Assembly: GCA_033964015.1 (NCBI GenBank)
Contig: CM066912.1
Coordinates: forward strand, 26,969,532-27,033,531
Direction: 5' to 3'
Origin: Scolanthus callimorphus
Taxonomy: Eukaryota > Cnidaria > Anthozoa > Actiniaria > Edwardsiidae
DNA: 64,000 nt
In this document: piece by piece, positions 53,101 through 60,334 of the stretch
How the letters are laid out: each line of letters opens with the position of its first letter
Numbering within the stretch: the first letter of the stretch is position 1
Program-made: the position numbers and the translations under genes
The notes under the pieces: model-generated
The model's database searches: none
What the model saw: only the letters and a program-made list of their open reading frames with translations
Told to the model about the DNA's origin: nothing

Positions 53101-54294
53101 CAGTTTCAAATAAACTTGAAAGAATGTTGTCATCGAGTTAAAAAGCATTTGTCAAGAAAGGGACATTGCAAAAAAGACGGCCATTATCTACGGCATGACC
53201 CAGCAGTGTTTATACAAACAGTATTTGCATGGGGAACACAAAACACGTTCAATCAACACCACGGAGTGTTTGTATTTAGTCTCAGATGCGATTACTACAC
53301 GTCTTGGAGCTGTTCTAAAGAAAAATCTTAACTGCAAATCCACCAGCAAGGGACTGAAGGAATTAATGATAAAAAAAAAAATCCGACTTCAAATTCAATT
53401 GAAATCTATAGCAATTATTTAAAGATGATTGACTTAATTATGAACAAAAATTATTTATCAAAATTACAGTGTTACAGCTTATTGCAAAGCTAATATAAAT
53501 CTAGAAGAGTCCTCAATTCTGCCACCCTAAATTTACCGCTCGGAGCTATTTCTTTTTTGAATTATCGCTGTTGGGTAACATGTTCAAGCAAAACTTAAGT
53601 TTATTTATCAAATCAGCTATGGTAAGTTTAATAAAAGTTTCCTTATTAATTTATTAAGAACTAATATCGCAATTATTTGTTTCATTGTGAAATTAAAGAA
53701 ATTAAACTGGGATAATTAATGTTAATACTATAGTAACTGAATTCCTTCGCATCGTCTCTGTACTGAGAACCAAGCTGCCCATAACAAAATATCGACGTGA
53801 ATGTTACAGAAATAATAAAAACATGTTATTTTTGTTCAAAGAAAAACATTCATCTTACCTGAAATCTTTTGGGAAACGCTCCAGTTCTTTCCTCGATTCC
53901 TCCTGTGCCTTTGTGCTGCTTTCTCCGCTCACTGCTTGTCGTTTTTCCTTTCTGCTCGAGCGAACTTTCTTCTTGTGAGGAGTCGAGCCAGCCATCGTGG
54001 CATCTTCATTGATAGTAGACATTACGCTCAATTTGTTCGTAGTCTGTTGAACTACGCATTTCAATTCGTGGATTTCTTTTTTCAGTTTCGATATTTCGGC
54101 ATCTTTATCGTCGATAATTCGCAGTCGGTGTTGAAGTTCTCCATCTTCCTTTGTATTAACTCATCCTTCTCCTTTAACTCTCGCTTCCACGTCGGTAGTT
54201 GTATTTTTGGACTATTCAAACTATCAGTTGACTTCCCAATCTCACCATTTGCTCCGCTTGCTCCAGCACTATAAGCACTAACTCCACTCCCCAT
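32161..54294 (-). CDS. prkg: cGMP-dependent protein kinase (19 coding exons)
   Basis: Serine/threonine kinase activated by cGMP. Exons on the minus strand: 54294-53859, 51537-51372, 44156-44043, 43463-43358, 41862-41799, 41389-41312, 40637-40543, 40394-40326, 39714-39637, 38470-38344, 37875-37740, 37443-37354, 36759-36660, 35995-35956, 34989-34891, 34122-34058, 33779-33594, 32809-32743, 32256-32161. Observed length 2212 nt; with one base allowed at five break points it is 2217 nt, or 738 residues plus stop, close to animal PKGs. All junction phases then agree. The breaks are in exons 1, 2 and 11 (one each) and exon 14 (two). The protein starts MGSGVS, a candidate N-myristoylation site as in PKG II; an upstream ATG at 54321 is less likely. 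Assignment to type I, type II or the foraging-like group is open. Intron 2 contains a BEL/Pao element. Confidence 0.92.
33225..33440. repeat. Inverted copy of the 29920-30060 repeat
   Basis: Reverse complement of the repeat in PLA2-3 intron 4; here in the PKG intron between exons 17 and 18. Confidence 0.7.
34540..34880. repeat. Repeat cluster with CCACAATCCATTGCGCACC motifs
   Basis: Variants of CCACAAnCCnTTGCGCAC occur four or more times, with an inverted GCGCAATGAATTGTGGGA, between PKG exons 15 and 16. Confidence 0.55.
35160..35350 (+). repeat. LINE-like 3-prime tail with (ATT)n
   Basis: AT-rich sequence with (TA)n at 35224-35240, ending GAATGAAATAAGATTATTATT(ATT)n, the pattern of a LINE 3-prime end. 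No coding part is attached. Confidence 0.5.
36130..36525. mobile_element. ~395-bp near-perfect palindromic foldback element
   Basis: The left end AATGGGGAGCTTGCAGGTGT is matched in reverse complement at 36498-36525. Pairing runs inward to the centre TTGTGGTGGGCAAC|AGTTGCCCACCACAA at about 36312-36342. The ends alone recur at 51648-51705 as a compact palindrome. It lies between PKG exons 13 and 14. Open frames on both strands are mirror images. Confidence 0.8.
37985..38300. mobile_element. Foldback with poly-G/poly-C arms
   Basis: T-tract plus G-tract at 37988-38021, GGAGT/CCAATATT..., and at the far end CCCGACGATCATCCCCGACT...ATATGGGAGT followed by a C-tract. The same element, more complete, lies at 50795-51255. 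It is 40 bp from PKG exon 10. Confidence 0.65.
38480..39247. other. PKG intron 9, unassigned
   Basis: No repeat family or exon recognised apart from short inverted motifs. A plus-strand open frame at 38884-39258 has no recognisable domain and runs into the MITE at 39250, so it is not called. Confidence 0.4.
39250..39551. mobile_element. MITE with GTGACGTCAC ends and TA duplication
   Basis: GAGTCCTAAAGTGTGACGTC at the left is matched (one base different) by GACGTCATCACTTTAAGACTC at the right, with TA on both sides, as in Tc1/mariner insertions. Inside, ATGAGGTGAATC...GACCGAG and its reverse complement form a second hairpin. It is about 85 bp downstream of PKG exon 9. Confidence 0.75.
40741..41032. 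mobile_element. PIF/Harbinger-like MITE with G/C-tract arms
   Basis: The ends GGGACCGTTCATTTTTACCA and the reverse complement (TGGTAAAAAATGAACGGTCCC) are flanked by TTA at 40738-40740 and 41033-41035. A 3-bp TTA duplication is characteristic of PIF/Harbinger. Just inside the ends lie a G-tract (left) and a run of 25 C (40981-41005). It lies in the PKG intron between exons 6 and 7. Confidence 0.8.
41905..42217. mobile_element. MITE carrying an expanded CGCGGT/CACGGT array
   Basis: The ends are AGCAGATTTCGTATGACTGTG and its near reverse complement (CACTCATACGAAATCTACTC), with TA on both sides. Between them, about 160 bp of hexamer (41991-42154) runs first as GGTCGC units, then as GGTCAC units. 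An unexpanded relative with the same ends lies at 63738-63937. The array gives long Asp-Arg, Val-Ala and Thr-Val dipeptide frames, which are artefacts. It is in the intron between PKG exons 4 and 5. Confidence 0.85.
42293..42536. mobile_element. Foldback MITE with GCGTAGCCAGG ends
   Basis: The ends GGAGCGTAGCCAGGG and GCTGGCTACGCCCC, plus subterminal GGTTCCGGAACCCCCC / TTTTGGAACCCCCC, bracket about 240 bp. Same family as 17392-17540. Confidence 0.65.
42840..43030. repeat. GAACCCGAGTAAAAGCC short tandem repeats
   Basis: About nine imperfect units of 18-22 bp (CTCTGAACCCAAGCAAAAGC and variants) in the PKG intron between exons 4 and 5. The frames across it are repeat artefacts. Confidence 0.75.
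43110..43330. mobile_element. ~220-bp dispersed MITE family, copy A
   Basis: CGCCATTTTGACGGCATAGC... to ...GGAGTGGCTGACAAGGGCT. Relatives lie at 19801-19950, 43558-43790, 52090-52215 and 55040-55265. It ends about 28 bp from PKG exon 4. Confidence 0.75.
43558..43790. mobile_element. ~220-bp dispersed MITE family, copy B
   Basis: The clearest copy: the ends AGCCTGTGTCAGCC and GGCTGACACAGGCT are exact reverse complements. The right end plus 50 bp of flank is duplicated at 43921-43985. Confidence 0.8.
44209..44606 (-). repeat. BEL/Pao 3-prime LTR (398 bp)
   Basis: Identical by eye to the other LTR except that it lacks an 11-bp direct duplication (AAATGTCAATC) present at about 50332-50342. Confidence 0.92.
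44663..46708 (-). CDS. BEL/Pao RNase H and integrase
   Basis: 681-residue frame. The first ~150 residues are RNase H-like ([29 protein letters not shown]). An HHCC zinc-binding motif follows (HAHQFGHPG ... CVVCRKM), then the integrase core with [17 protein letters not shown] and [10 protein letters not shown] supplying the D, D, E triad. The C-terminal part has the [19 protein letters not shown] domain. The first ~25 residues are out-of-frame readthrough from the break near 46638. Confidence 0.9.
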   Translation of the reverse strand: MSSHTRSCRTTAIMRVLRRINGSFGSCAYIRKKNPDGNYDVRLVAAKSRVAPLKQLTIPRLELQAAVLASRLAHTIQEESRIQFKAVQFFTDSTIVLAWIRSPSRQFKPFVSARVGEIQSKSDPSQWRHLPGELNVADDLSRGIRATDLSGRWSNGPEFLQLPEDQWPKQDTVQTPPEEQMERRRAEAVLQARVTESPEANDGPINPQDFSSWRGLIRVTARILRFADKIRLRKHEQDGKEGPLTSEELQKAEIYWVKNAQRNLHARMAKGDFKALSPFIDEKGIIRVGGRVDRAVASYETKHPALLPNTHWISLLITRHAHQFGHPGVATTTAKTRQKYWILKANKLSKSVKHRCVVCRKMAHTPENQVMADLPDIRLAPHTPPFYYTSCDYFGPYNVKIGRNKQMKHYGVIFTCLNTRAVHLELAVDLSTMDFMQGLRRFFSIRGQPALIMSDNGSQMVGAERELREMIEDWNVEELKSFCAEKGIQWKFVTPAAPHQNGCVESLVKSCKKALKCAIGSQVLTPFELYTCLLEAGNLVNQRPIGRLPNDPDDGSYLCPNDMLLGRASPTAPQGPFKETRNPRKRVEFVQRIVDSFWKRWARDVFPILVPRKKWHANKRNVRVGDIAVLSDDNKVTRGKWTMCRVIEVFPGPDGKVRNVRVKTAEGEYKGRFQRSQFYTQ
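46579..47703 (-). CDS. BEL/Pao reverse transcriptase segment
   Basis: 374-residue frame with RT features: [23 protein letters not shown], and the catalytic box [10 protein letters not shown] in the Y-x-D-D form seen in BEL/Pao. Upstream sequence (about 47890-47704) is open in the same frame without a Met, and is linked to gag by two frame breaks. The frame leaves the RNase H region at the break near 46638. Confidence 0.88.
   Translation of the reverse strand: MDEMCELKFARKLTKDEIKNYQGPVHYISHHEVKRPESSSTPLRIVFNTSSSYQGHVLNDYWMKGPDLLNDLFGVLLRFREKEYALIGDLSKMYHRILIPNLDQHVHRYLWRNLETDKPPDVYIKTVLTFGDKPAPAMAQIALRKTAEEGEDSYPEAAKVLKVDVYMDDICHSVNNLNEARKLSAEMDILLKKGGFSVKKWISNEALVEGNINEDEKKVFQPEGEEKVLGVVWNSKRDTLSLKVKSDLMKLTMDHQSLEELKLTKRLLLGQIARIYDPIGLAASFTIRLKIGMQDLWRMGVDWDDELSVQVKKKWKCMFEELKDLDKIEFKRCLLTQGAAEPPLLCVFSDASMEALEAVRISGRKIRTGTMMSD
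48023..49948 (-). CDS. BEL/Pao gag and aspartic protease
   Basis: 641-residue frame. The N-terminal third is charged and helical. From about residue 190, [13 protein letters not shown] begins the gag domain typical of BEL/Pao (DUF1759-like). Two zinc-knuckle-like motifs follow ([14 protein letters not shown] near 395, [17 protein letters not shown] near 430). Then comes a retroviral-type aspartic protease with [11 protein letters not shown] near residue 510. The frame ends at a break at the A/T run near 48045, where the protein continues in another frame (48056-47847). Confidence 0.88.
   Translation of the reverse strand: MEDAKKKAKINRRTAKAALTRAGKTVNNLITGKRPASEVSDSLIKYQESFENLVHLHEEFVKLIEDDVEFNSEEAWLGECQESFMEAEFQAKVYLETNVCKGKASEKGKGTKCKSSEQQSSIVSPTHQGETMIGISGQDKGALGKHDTGANSPSTSNFVDTVTITESINTNVSMSNPMQDNQGPEVCSFKIEKPKLPSFNGDVREYAIFRSDFKHAIEKRYSHRDAMTMLRTCLKDKPLQLIQGIGSDYNAAWDYLDAIYGDPRYVSDTVTQDITRFKYLETGEDARFCDLVHLVNRSYNTLKEVGQPQDMDNSHMLAIIERKMCADDRKVWARELERDKKPATLKELLSWMTIEMKSRMRATASVRSGATNRGGIHHLRVGEQERTNFKCWHCKSNAHWPDQCQKFAGLKQDERMKAAKENHVCFSCLKQAGRNHRSSICTRRKKCDKKDNGQECEFFHHPLLHKTMNPVNVATAREDNGTLLPVVTATLQGQNGILKHGNVLLDSGAQISLIRNDTAASLCLKGKYTSITITKVGGEEETKATKEYKIPVSSVEGGSRFTIRAVGIPSISDEVARVQLAPLKAKLGLEEERIRRGKGQIDLLIGIDHAHMHTGPTKQADQVVARQTPLGWVILEVRHVK
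49999..50407 (-). repeat. BEL/Pao 5-prime LTR (409 bp)
   Basis: Same sequence as 44209-44606 plus an 11-bp tandem duplication. The near-identity indicates recent insertion. Confidence 0.92.
50440..50708. other. Pyrimidine-rich intronic DNA next to the BEL element
   Basis: Long C/T-rich tracts (CCCTCCCCTCTCTCCC type) and an AGGGGGATTTAGGGGAGATT segment with relatives in the AGCCAGG foldback family. No gene. Confidence 0.5.
50709..51345 (-). pseudogene. Decayed duplicate of PKG exon 2, split by an insertion
   Basis: The stretch at 50716-50790 closely resembles the donor-side half of PKG exon 2 (51372-51450), with many substitutions and a GC instead of GT donor. The stretch at 51304-51333 matches the acceptor-side part (51472-51501). 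Between them lies a G/C-tract foldback element (about 50795-51255). The order fits an old tandem exon duplication later interrupted. The reading frame is not preserved. Confidence 0.7.
50795..51255. mobile_element. Foldback with G-tract/C-tract ends
   Basis: The left side has a G-tract then CTCCAATATTTTTTGGT...GATGATCGTCGG. The right side has CGACGATCATCCCCGACCAA...ATATGGGAGTCCCCCCTCCCC, the reverse complement. Interior CCCTAAAAGATA motifs occur several times. Same family as 37985-38300. Confidence 0.75.
51575..51725. repeat. Compact palindrome (AATGGGGAGTTTGCAGGTGT)
   Basis: Arms of about 28 bp meet across TGACATGTCAC at about 51648-51705. These are the ends of the 36130-36525 element with the interior missing. 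About 40 bp upstream of PKG exon 2. Confidence 0.8.
51780..53115. other. PKG intron 1, mostly unassigned
   Basis: Contains a partial copy of the ~220-bp MITE family (52090-52215). The rest shows no clear repeat or exon. Confidence 0.45.
53116..53421 (+). other. Unassigned open frame in PKG intron 1
   Basis: About 100 codons without an ATG near the start, then TGA upstream and TAA at the end. It includes [16 protein letters not shown] and [15 protein letters not shown]. The R-x3-K...YG pattern recalls motif B of single-subunit RNA or family A DNA polymerases, but the spacing is two residues short and no other polymerase motif is found nearby. No function is claimed. Confidence 0.2.
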
Positions 54295-56250
54295 GTTTTT
54301 TTCTCGATTAAAAACAACCATAAACGAGGACTATCCACTTGTCCAAGCAAGCCTGTGTTTGTCCTGTGTTTTTTCTACGTCATTTCTCGGGAAAATTTCG
54401 CTGGTAACTTGTAGGAATTCCTAGTGAACTCGCCGAGCCAATGACGAACAAACTAGTTACTCTATGGTAATTTTCGTCAATCGAAAACAATACGCCCTTT
54501 AATTATCCTCTCACATTAAAAAACAGTAGCTTAGGACTTTGAAGGGCTTTTAGAGAGAGAATTTCCAAGAGAAAACAATATAGAAATATTCAAAAGAATT
54601 ACCGCTTTCTGAGCCGTGAACTATTTAGCATTTCCACGTTTCCTCTGAATTCTGCAATTCTTCTGAAATTGCTATTCATCTATTGCTTCCTTTCCTTCTT
54701 CCAGATGGGAAAATTAACTGTTCCATCAATGATTAGATAAAAAAAATTCCAAGTTCCCTATCCCTCAACAAAGCAAAGGCAATCATTAACTTGACATGTC
54801 ACAAATTGAAAGAAAGTTTAAAGATGGAATGCAGCTCCTGTTCCTTGAAGTGATTCGATGTCAACAGTATTTACCTCGAGTTGAAAACAAAATCAACAAC
54901 TGCTTCTATCGTTTCGTCTCTTGTTCGCGGAGAAACAAAAGCAATAAACAAGCAACAAAAAAACAAGAGCTCTTATTCTGAAAGTTTAACGGTGCGAGCA
55001 TGAAGACTGCAAATACATGAGCAAAATACGAATGCTTAGCCTAAGTCAGCCGCTATTTTGTCAGACAAGCAACATACCGAGTCAGAGAAAGCATCAATTT
55101 CCATCGGCCGATTTAGGAAATGTAGTGCGGTATTTTCGATTGAATTCGGTAAATGGAGCATAAAACGTTCTTTGAAGATGGTTATTTGAGATTTCTACAC
55201 GTAATTCGTCTTCTAATATCGAATAAAAACAATAAACAAAGGAGTGGCTGACACGGGCTATTTAAGGGCCACTAAAAACAAGAAACCAAAAGAAGGAAAG
55301 GGTCAAGAAACCAAAGAAGGTCAAAATAACAATGATCTTTGTCAAAATAAAAAAAACGTGATTTTTTTTTTAAAGTGAACTTTCTTTTCTTAATTCTATT
55401 TCTGGTTTTGCTTGTCAATGCCAATTTCCACTCTATACCTGGTCAGAAAGAATTTCCACCCTAAAGAATGCACCTCGGTCCTAAAATACCTTCTTCAGCA
55501 TACCAGTTTAGTTCAACGAACCCCCACTTTATGACAAATTTCCACACATTTTCTATTAGTCAGCCCCCATTTTGGTGATACATTCTTTCTAGTAGCCCCC
55601 GCGCTTCAAAGTGAGCTCCGCGGGCCATGGCGTATGAAGCGTTCCGATGTGTCAGGGAATCAGGAGAAAGCGGCGAGAAGTTCGACGAGCGAGTCGCGTA
55701 GGTGAATTGTCTCCTCGCAGCCGCCCGGAACGGTGTCACAGGGAATTTCTGCAGAAACGCATCCATGGGAAAAGCTGAATTTCCCATGGTAGAAGAATGG
55801 GAAGTTCAGTTCAGTTCAGTTTATTAGCACTTATTTATATTACAAACAAGCAAGGTTATACACTACAAAAAGAAAACAACTATAATAAAGATTTATAATG
55901 TATAGAAACAAAAGCAAAGTGTGTAGTGACCATAGTAGCGCATGGCTTTCGAGATGGTCACCACCACTGAAAATAGAGAGACTAATTACAATTACATAAG
56001 CTTACCTACATAGAAATAATAATAAAAAGTTTACAGTGTAGTTTTTTTTTGGCATATTTTGTCATTTGTTTACTTTTATCAGTATTCATTATTGGGCAAT
56101 TGGAAATTCCGATGTGATGGGGGGGTTTAAGAGCTCGGAATTCTGATGCAAGGGGGGGGGGGGGGGGGGGGGGGTTCGAAGCTGGATTTCTTTAACCTGC
56201 CCGGAATTCTATATGCATGGGGGGTAAACCATTTTGGAAATTGTGGATGC
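54295..56250. other. Region upstream of the kinase gene
   Basis: Presumed promoter and 5-prime UTR close to 54294, with no clear TATA box. A plus-strand frame at 54796-54981 has no known domain. Then come a ~220-bp MITE copy (55040-55265), a CCATGGGAAATT-type repeat (about 55740-55810), AT-rich DNA and G-tracts. Confidence 0.45.
55040..55265. mobile_element. ~220-bp dispersed MITE family, copy upstream of PKG
   Basis: Starts AGTCAGCCGCTATTTTGTCAG and ends AGGAGTGGCTGACACGGGCT. The interior matches 43110-43330 and 43558-43790. Confidence 0.75.
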
Positions 56251-56251
56251 A

Positions 56252-56252
<1 letters not shown>

Positions 56253-56291
<39 letters not shown>
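56253..56291 (+). repeat. 39-nt poly-G run
   Basis: An uninterrupted run of 39 G; a 23-nt run lies about 80 bp upstream (56152-56174). Both sit in copies of a GGAATTCTnnATGCAnGGGG-type repeat. Confidence 0.9.
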
Positions 56292-56292
<1 letters not shown>

Positions 56293-56474
56293 AAAAAACT
56301 AGTGCCGCCCGTGGGGAGGGTACCTTTATTCTGGAATTGCCCATTTGTGTAAAGAAAAAGAAAAAGGAATTAATAATTTTGGCTGTGAAGGAGGTGCTTT
56401 TTATAATGAGAAACAAAAATTTAAAATGGCATAATCTTAATGTTGTAAGGGGACCATCTCCCAGATTCTATATA

Positions 56475-56640
56475 CTAATTACGATTTTGAGACGGCAATT
56501 CCACAAAATATTGACGGCTAGTGGGAGAAAATATGTTCACGTATTGGCGGAGTCGCGCAGCGACGGAGCCCAATACGTGAAAATATTTTCTTCCAACGCC
56601 GTCAATATTTTGTGGAATTGCCGTCTCAAAATCGTAATTA
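56475..56640. repeat. Long palindrome (TAATTACGATTTTGAGACGG arms)
   Basis: About 43 bp at each end are exact reverse complements, and a second inner arm pair (TTCACGTATTGG / CCAATACGTGAA) follows. A related AGCCGTCAATACCACAAAAT segment recurs at 56939-56971. Confidence 0.85.
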
Positions 56641-56959
56641 ATATTGTATCGCGATTCTTGAAGATTTTCTGGAGGAAATGGCAAGAAATAGTGCTATTTA
56701 TTGTCGATTGAAATTTCAATTCTCATTACATTTACGCACGATCTCACGCAATCACATGGGCTTTTCGCACGAGCTCGAGCATTTCTGTTTACATTTTTCC
56801 ATCTTTTTCGGCGAAAAAAAAATCTCTTTCTGCCATAAGATATTGCTAGAAATATAGCTAAACGTTATTTCTAACTATTGACAATGAAATGAAACATAAA
56901 TTCGTGCGAAAAAAGTTGAATTTTGCTAGCTCTTTTTGAGCCGTCAATACCACAAAATA

Positions 56960-57660
56960 TTGACGGCTCACAACAACACAGAGTGGCAGGGTGAATCGCG
57001 ATACTACTTGCAACTGTTTGAAAGCGGAGAGTCCATAGTTTGTTCTGGAAGTGGTCTGTATAAATTTCCTTTGAGGCATATCGGGTATAATATTTATGTA
57101 TTTCTGAGGCCGGGACAATCAAGTTATGGAGGGCAGTTGGGGTTGATTTGGAAACTGTTTGATTTGATATATGAGAGAAACTATTTAATGTTGAACATGC
57201 TATCAAGGTTATGAATTTCTAAAAGCTATAATATTTGGATGCATTTCTCTTCTGGAAGCAAACAATATGGATTTTATACATTTGTTCATTTTGAACTTTA
57301 CAGATTTAAGGCGAGTTTGGCATGCAGTTCCCAGCTCATAAGGCCATAGGAAATATAAGGGTAAATAAAGCTATAATAGAGTTGCCTGAGTGTGCTAAGG
57401 GGTAGATAATATCGTAATTTATTTAGGATTCCTGGTTTTTTGATAAAGAGCAATTAACATGTTTGATTTGTGCATCCCATTTAAGGTGGTCATCAATAAA
57501 GATACCTAAATATTTGATATGGCTTTCTTGAGTAATATTGCATGCAGTAATGTTAATAGAGACCCTTCGCCTAGGAGAAGCAATTAGCATAAAGTTTGTT
57601 TCTTGATATAATAGATAACTTATTGGCATTGCAGTATTCAAAACTTTGGTGAGTTCATAG
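56960..57660 (-). pseudogene. LINE ORF2 fragment, frame-broken
   Basis: The minus-strand frame from 57641 shows the RT-thumb motif SHIKYLGIFIDDHLKWD. The reading continues in the next frame after about 57430 (LNKLRYYLPLSTLRQLYY...), again offset as for one missing base. At 57206-56980 is the C-terminal YYTRYASKE...NKLWTL motif common to these LINEs. No catalytic core is present. Confidence 0.7.
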
Positions 57661-60330
57661 TTTACTGTTGTTCAAGATTGCCACAGCTTTTGGAGGAATA
57701 AAATAAAAAATAAAAAAAATGGCTATACATGTGAATTCCGAACACTTCCCATGCGTGTGCCATGGGAAATTCAGCTTTTCCCATGGATGAGTTTCTGCAG
57801 AAATTGCTTGAGTTTGACTGTTCTCTTCAGTATTTGCGAACGTTCACCAAATAACAGACTACAAGCAGTCAAGGTACCTTTTGGTACTAACTTTGGCGTC
57901 GCTTTGATTTCGCGACTTTCGCGATTTAAAAAAAAATATCAAACTTAAACAACAACAAAATACTTTATTTGTCCTCTGAGATAATTAATTACATAGTATT
58001 GGAATATATTATAGCGGGGAGAAAGCGACGCTTAATTTAATGAATTATCCTTAAGCATAAGAATAATGTCTTGACTATTACTAGGTTCACGATGCGGTTT
58101 CTAGAGTTTGGTTTTGTTATGAGTTCATGATTTTCAGCAATAAGAATTGTAAAGTAATAAAATTCAGTAAATAAAACGGTTTTTTTTTTCATTTTCGCGA
58201 AAATTAATTTCCTAAGAAAATAATTTTGCTCCCAAATCGCGAACATAAAGAACAGCGAAATATGCCGATTTTTTTCAAGAAATTAAGTGCCGCGAAAATT
58301 AGTACCAATAAGGTAATCCCATTTGTGGGTTATAAATGCAGACGTTTCTTGCCAACAACAATGCTTTTATTTATATCCTTAAACGAGCAATGATATCTAA
58401 AAATAACTTTCATTTTAAATTTTTTTATCATGCCTGCGAGCCATTATTGCAGCAATTCTTAAATAATTTATTATCGTTAAATCCGCGGATTACATATTGA
58501 CCGTATAACTCACTTTTAATTCCTAAAAGAAATAAAATGTTGTCCGGTCCTTGTTCGGTTAATTATCTCTTGGATGTATTTACTTTCTGTAATTGAACCG
58601 GTTTGTACAAGTCACTCGCTAGTATTTCCTCAAGCGAAGTAATTCACACGACATGTCTTTTTTACCACAACACGCGCGTTTCTTGAATTGTAAATGGCCA
58701 TTCGCCTTTGTCACACAAGCGGCATCTTGAAATTTTCAGCCGATTTATTCAGCATAGAACGACAAAGGCGAAGGAATGAACCAATGGAAACACAGTTTGG
58801 CTGCGCTTGCGCAAACCGTTTTATCGCGCACGCGCTGTTTCTGATTTTATTTCTGCCTGTTTGTTGTGATAAAGCAAATGTCCTCTGATTTTCTGTGGTA
58901 TGTCCTCTTATATACCATGCGGACCCACTCCGTTGCACTCGAGAGTCCACGACATTTTGACTATTATTATCTATTATTAATTAGTATATTGTATATTATT
59001 ATGTTAGTATTAATTATATTATTTTAGGCACCGCCCCACAAGCTGTATAGCTTTAATTTAAACTGTGGATAAATAAAGTTATTATTATTATTATTGACCA
59101 CTTATTACATCATGCCGTGGTAAATAAGAGGACATACCACGGAAAATCAGAGGACGTTTTTTGTTAAACATTCACAGTGATAGTAGAATAAACCTGTTGC
59201 AAACGGATACCCTAAAAGATACCAACTTTTATGGAAATGTTATGAAAGTTATGAACCATTTTTATGGAAAAATCTGAAATTTAGAAACATTCTGGTGATA
59301 TTTGGATCTTGAACAAAGGCTGAGATTTGTGATAGCCAGTGAGCAAAGAAGTTAGATTAATTCATGATTTGAAGTGTGGCAGATATTAATCTTTTTAAAA
59401 TTTTCTCGTTATAATACCATTGTTTGTTTTATTCTTAGGAAAGAAGTCAAAACAGGCAAACTTTTAGAGTAACCGATTTTGTCAGGGAAGGTGGTAGGTG
59501 ACAAGTTGCACAACCCCTCCCTACCCACCACAGGTTTCTGTGGCCCATTTTCATTGATATGTGATTCAGTTGAAAATATTTCACAAGAAATTAAGACTTG
59601 AAATTTGGAATTTTCTGAAAATACGTTTGGTAGTGCCGGGTCATACCCCACCACCCTCAAACTGGGTACCTAAAATTATTATGTTTTGACCTCCCTCTAA
59701 AGCTCATAAGGCTTATGCATTGCCTATCGTGCCCAGCTGTTTATGGTAGTTAATGTTCTTTTGTATGGATTGTCAGTCAAAACAACTTAGCTGAGTTAGC
59801 TTGGCTTGCCTTGTTTTTCTTCTTGTTCCTCCAAATTGTATCTGCCATTCACAATTGTATTTAACAGAGGGCCAACCTAAAAGGAGAAATTATTAGAACA
59901 AGAATAAGTGATTAATCTGTGTGTCTAAGGGGGTGCACTTTTCCATCCATGCATCTCAGACACTGCCCAATGCTTCCTTGTCAGGGGGGGGAGGGAGTGA
60001 CACGGCCGCTGACAACAGAAGACAGTCGGCAGTATTTGCATGAGTCTATTATTAAGTTCTAGATGGAGATGGTAACATTAAGAATCTCTAAGAATGATGT
60101 CCATGTAACCCACAGTCATTAACAACAGGGTTGGGGGGTTTGGGGGCTGATCTCCTTGGTCATGTACACACTTTGTATAAGCCACTAATAAATGGAAATG
60201 AATCGAATCTAGTGTGGGAGCCTTGGGTGACAGTCTATGATGCATGGGTGAGATTTAATTCAGAGGCATTTAGAGAGGAACAATGTTCTGCACATGCCTC
60301 AGCCTGCTTGCAGATGGTACAGGGTAATAA
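57661..60330. other. Intergenic, repeat-poor to AT-rich
   Basis: Contains a CCATGGGAAATT-type repeat (57730-57800) and a LINE-like 3-prime tail at about 58960-59095, ending GTGGATAAATAAAGTTATT(ATT)n. The open frames at 58694-58888, 59409-59660 and 60131-60469 have no recognisable domain. Confidence 0.5.
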
Positions 60331-60334
60331 AAAC

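Larger units (their letters stand above)
39637..54294 (-). other. prkg: PKG regulatory half (exons 1-9)
   Basis: Exon 1 encodes the N-terminus, a charged heptad-like segment with [16 protein letters not shown] features (dimerisation/coiled-coil region), and a basic [12 protein letters not shown] stretch likely to lie near the autoinhibitory segment. Exons 2-4 form cyclic-nucleotide domain A, with the phosphate-binding cassette [16 protein letters not shown] on exon 3. Exons 5-9 form domain B, with FGEKAL on exon 7 and RTANV on exon 8. Both cassettes have the Arg-Thr pair associated with cGMP preference; PKA has Ala at the Thr position. Confidence 0.85.

Noticed and set aside
32161..54294. PKG as a pseudogene
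   Set aside because: Apart from single missing bases, all 19 exons, splice sites and catalytic motifs are intact and phases agree; decay would also bring nonsense and splice-site changes.
56871..57214. Independent host genes in overlapping ORFs
   Set aside because: The minus-strand translation has the conserved C-terminal motif of a LINE, so the frames are LINE remnants and their shadows.
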